Origin: a bacterium
GTDB taxonomy: Bacteria; Spirochaetota; Spirochaetia; JABEVK01
Assembly: GCA_021782055.1 (NCBI GenBank)
Contig: JAJXVP010000128.1
Coordinates: 1-7,549, forward strand
Length of the DNA: 7,549 nucleotides
Reading direction: 5' to 3'
A program made the translations under genes and the position numbers. This document shows positions 6,293 to 7,549 of the stretch, piece by piece. Position 1 is the first letter of the stretch; each line of letters begins with the position of its first letter. The notes below the pieces were generated by a model. It saw only the letters and a program-made list of their open reading frames with translations, searched no databases and was not told the origin of the DNA.

Positions 6293-7549
6293 GGTCCCGT
6301 CGCTGACATCGAGGCAAAGCCCCCAGCCTTGAGCGGTCAAAATCTCTTTGGCGATATACAACCCCAGGCCGAGGCCCTCCCCACCGCGGTTACCCCGAGC
6401 AAAAGGTTCAAAAAGATTCTTCTGCTCCTCGAGGGGAATTCCTGGGCCCGTGTCATGGACTTCAACAAACACGCCCTCTGGGGTTTGCCAAGCTTTTAAA
6501 CTCACTTGGCCTTGCTGTCCACTGTAACGAAACGCGTTTTGCACCAAATTTTCTAGGGCCCGTGTGGTCATCACCGGATCAAAGCTCACCTGGACTCCTT
6601 GCTTCCCCTCACCAGGCTTAAGCTCGTTTTGCCAAAGCCAAATTTTTCCCCAAGCCTTAGCGTCTAACGCAAAAACCTCGGCGACCTGATTTAAAAAAAC
6701 ACACAGGTCCAATTGTTGCCTGGTGAGCGACCAGGGTTTGGTTTCTCGGCGGGCAAACTGAAACAAAGCTTGAAGACGAACTTCGAGCTGGCTCGCCTTG
6801 TCTTCGAGTACGCCCAACCAATGTTTTTGTTCCTCGGGTGACCCTAGCCCGTCGCGGAGAGCTTCGGCATAGCCTTTGAGTGAAGTTAAGGGCGTTTTTA
6901 AGTCATGAGTAAGGGCCGATAAAAACCGGTAGCGTTGTAACCCCTCTTCGTGGAGAACAGACCGCAGATTTTCAATACTTTTCGCCACCTCGCGGAGTTC
7001 TGAGGTTTTTAGGGTTTGCCAGGGAAGTGGAGTCGCAAGTGAGACTTCCATTAAACGGGTCAAACGCCCTAACTTGTGCAAATTTTTAGTCAACCGACGG
7101 AGCCACCAGGCAACGATTAACGAGGATAACAAAACGATCAATAAAACTTGAAACGCCAGGTCTGAGGTGAGCTCAAGCAAGGGTGCGGGCTGAGAATCTA
7201 AATCTCGAAAGTCTACCACGATTTTTCCTGCCACCTCACCATTTTGGGTCAATGGTAATTCTGCCCTCTCAGTTTGCGAATTGCGGTGCCCAAGACCCGC
7301 TTGTGAAAGTGTTGAGTATATAACATGGCCGCTGTTATTTGTTATCGCAAAATTAAATAAGGGGGTTTCGGCGTGAGGTAGGACCTGAATTTGTAAATGA
7401 GAATCAATTTTTAGATGAGTATGAACCCATTGCTCTAAAACCGCTAGTTTCACCAGGGGAATGTCTGGGGCTTGTTGGGCTTGGTGTGAAAGAACAAGGC
7501 CAATGAGCCCACCCAGAGGAAGAAGTACCAGAAGCCCAGCCAAGGCGAT
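6254..7549 (-). CDS. Membrane sensor histidine kinase (5' end outside window)
   Basis: The frame is open to the window edge, so the start lies beyond base 7549. The TTG at 7541-7543 is only the first possible start seen, and residues are numbered from it. TM1 (about 2-18) and TM2 (about 130-147) enclose a periplasmic sensor region of some 110 residues that I do not recognise. A HAMP-like linker (about 149-200) follows; its usual early proline is not seen (RRLTKNLHKL). HisKA spans about 203-265 with phospho-acceptor H213 in ALTHDLKTPL. HATPase_c spans about 318-425: N box ENLVQNAFRYS (N332, N336), G1 DTGPGI (364-369), F box FEPFARG and G2 GEGLGLGLYIA (388-398). All catalytic boxes are intact. 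It should autophosphorylate and pass phosphate to a response regulator, probably OmpR-like and encoded upstream on the minus strand, outside this window. The signal is unknown. Its last 12 codons plus stop overlap the end of the cyclase gene tail to tail by 39 bases. Confidence 0.93.
   Translation of the reverse strand: MALAGLLVLLPLGGLIGLVLSHQAQQAPDIPLVKLAVLEQWVHTHLKIDSHLQIQVLPHAETPLFNFAITNNSGHVIYSTLSQAGLGHRNSQTERAELPLTQNGEVAGKIVVDFRDLDSQPAPLLELTSDLAFQVLLIVLLSSLIVAWWLRRLTKNLHKLGRLTRLMEVSLATPLPWQTLKTSELREVAKSIENLRSVLHEEGLQRYRFLSALTHDLKTPLTSLKGYAEALRDGLGSPEEQKHWLGVLEDKASQLEVRLQALFQFARRETKPWSLTRQQLDLCVFLNQVAEVFALDAKAWGKIWLWQNELKPGEGKQGVQVSFDPVMTTRALENLVQNAFRYSGQQGQVSLKAWQTPEGVFVEVHDTGPGIPLEEQKNLFEPFARGNRGGEGLGLGLYIAKEILTAQGWGLCLDVSDGTSFIIKIASTNNL

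Noticed and set aside
1..7549. A novel defence or mobile system in the window.
   Set aside because: Every substantial reading frame belongs to a known polysaccharide or signalling family. No transposase, integrase, nuclease, toxin-antitoxin or CRISPR-like repeat is seen.

Overview
The window reads as Gram-negative, probably proteobacterial, chromosomal DNA of moderate GC. The evidence is a Pel exopolysaccharide synthesis module, a CHASE-PAS-PAS-GGDEF diguanylate cyclase, an HDOD protein and a membrane histidine kinase. The genus cannot be assigned from the sequence alone. Genes are densely packed. No tRNA, rRNA, CRISPR array, insertion sequence or phage-like gene is visible, and no gene-free stretch exceeds 78 bases.

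Left part (1-3148, + strand): the 3' end of a Pel operon. It begins inside a TPR-rich protein that is most likely the C-terminus of PelE. This overlaps pelF (cytoplasmic glycosyltransferase) by 11 bases, and pelF overlaps pelG (12-helix inner-membrane protein) by one base. Both downstream starts carry clear Shine-Dalgarno sequences inside the preceding gene, so the three genes look translationally coupled. In characterised Pel systems PelF polymerises the sugar chain, PelG moves it across the inner membrane, and PelD (expected upstream, outside this window) activates the complex when it binds c-di-GMP.

Middle part (3173-6292): a divergent pair behind the pel genes. An HDOD gene on the minus strand runs tail to tail with pelG, with a 24-base gap. 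A diguanylate cyclase on the plus strand has an intact GGDEF active site and an RxxD inhibitory site. The two start codons are separated by only 78 bases, which must hold both promoters. A perfect TATAAT lies there on the minus strand.

Right part (6254-7549, - strand): a sensor histidine kinase whose 5' end is cut off by the window edge. It overlaps the cyclase tail to tail by 39 bases. A small perfect hairpin with T-tracts on both strands starts one base beyond the kinase stop codon, inside the cyclase gene.

Taken together, this is a biofilm-polysaccharide operon end next to a c-di-GMP-producing enzyme and other signalling genes. The cyclase could supply the c-di-GMP that Pel needs, but that link rests on proximity only. 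All gene families here are known. I see no convincing undescribed system. The points worth a second look are the compact divergent promoter, the metal-ligand-like residues kept in the HDOD protein, and the gene overlap with its embedded terminator-like hairpin.
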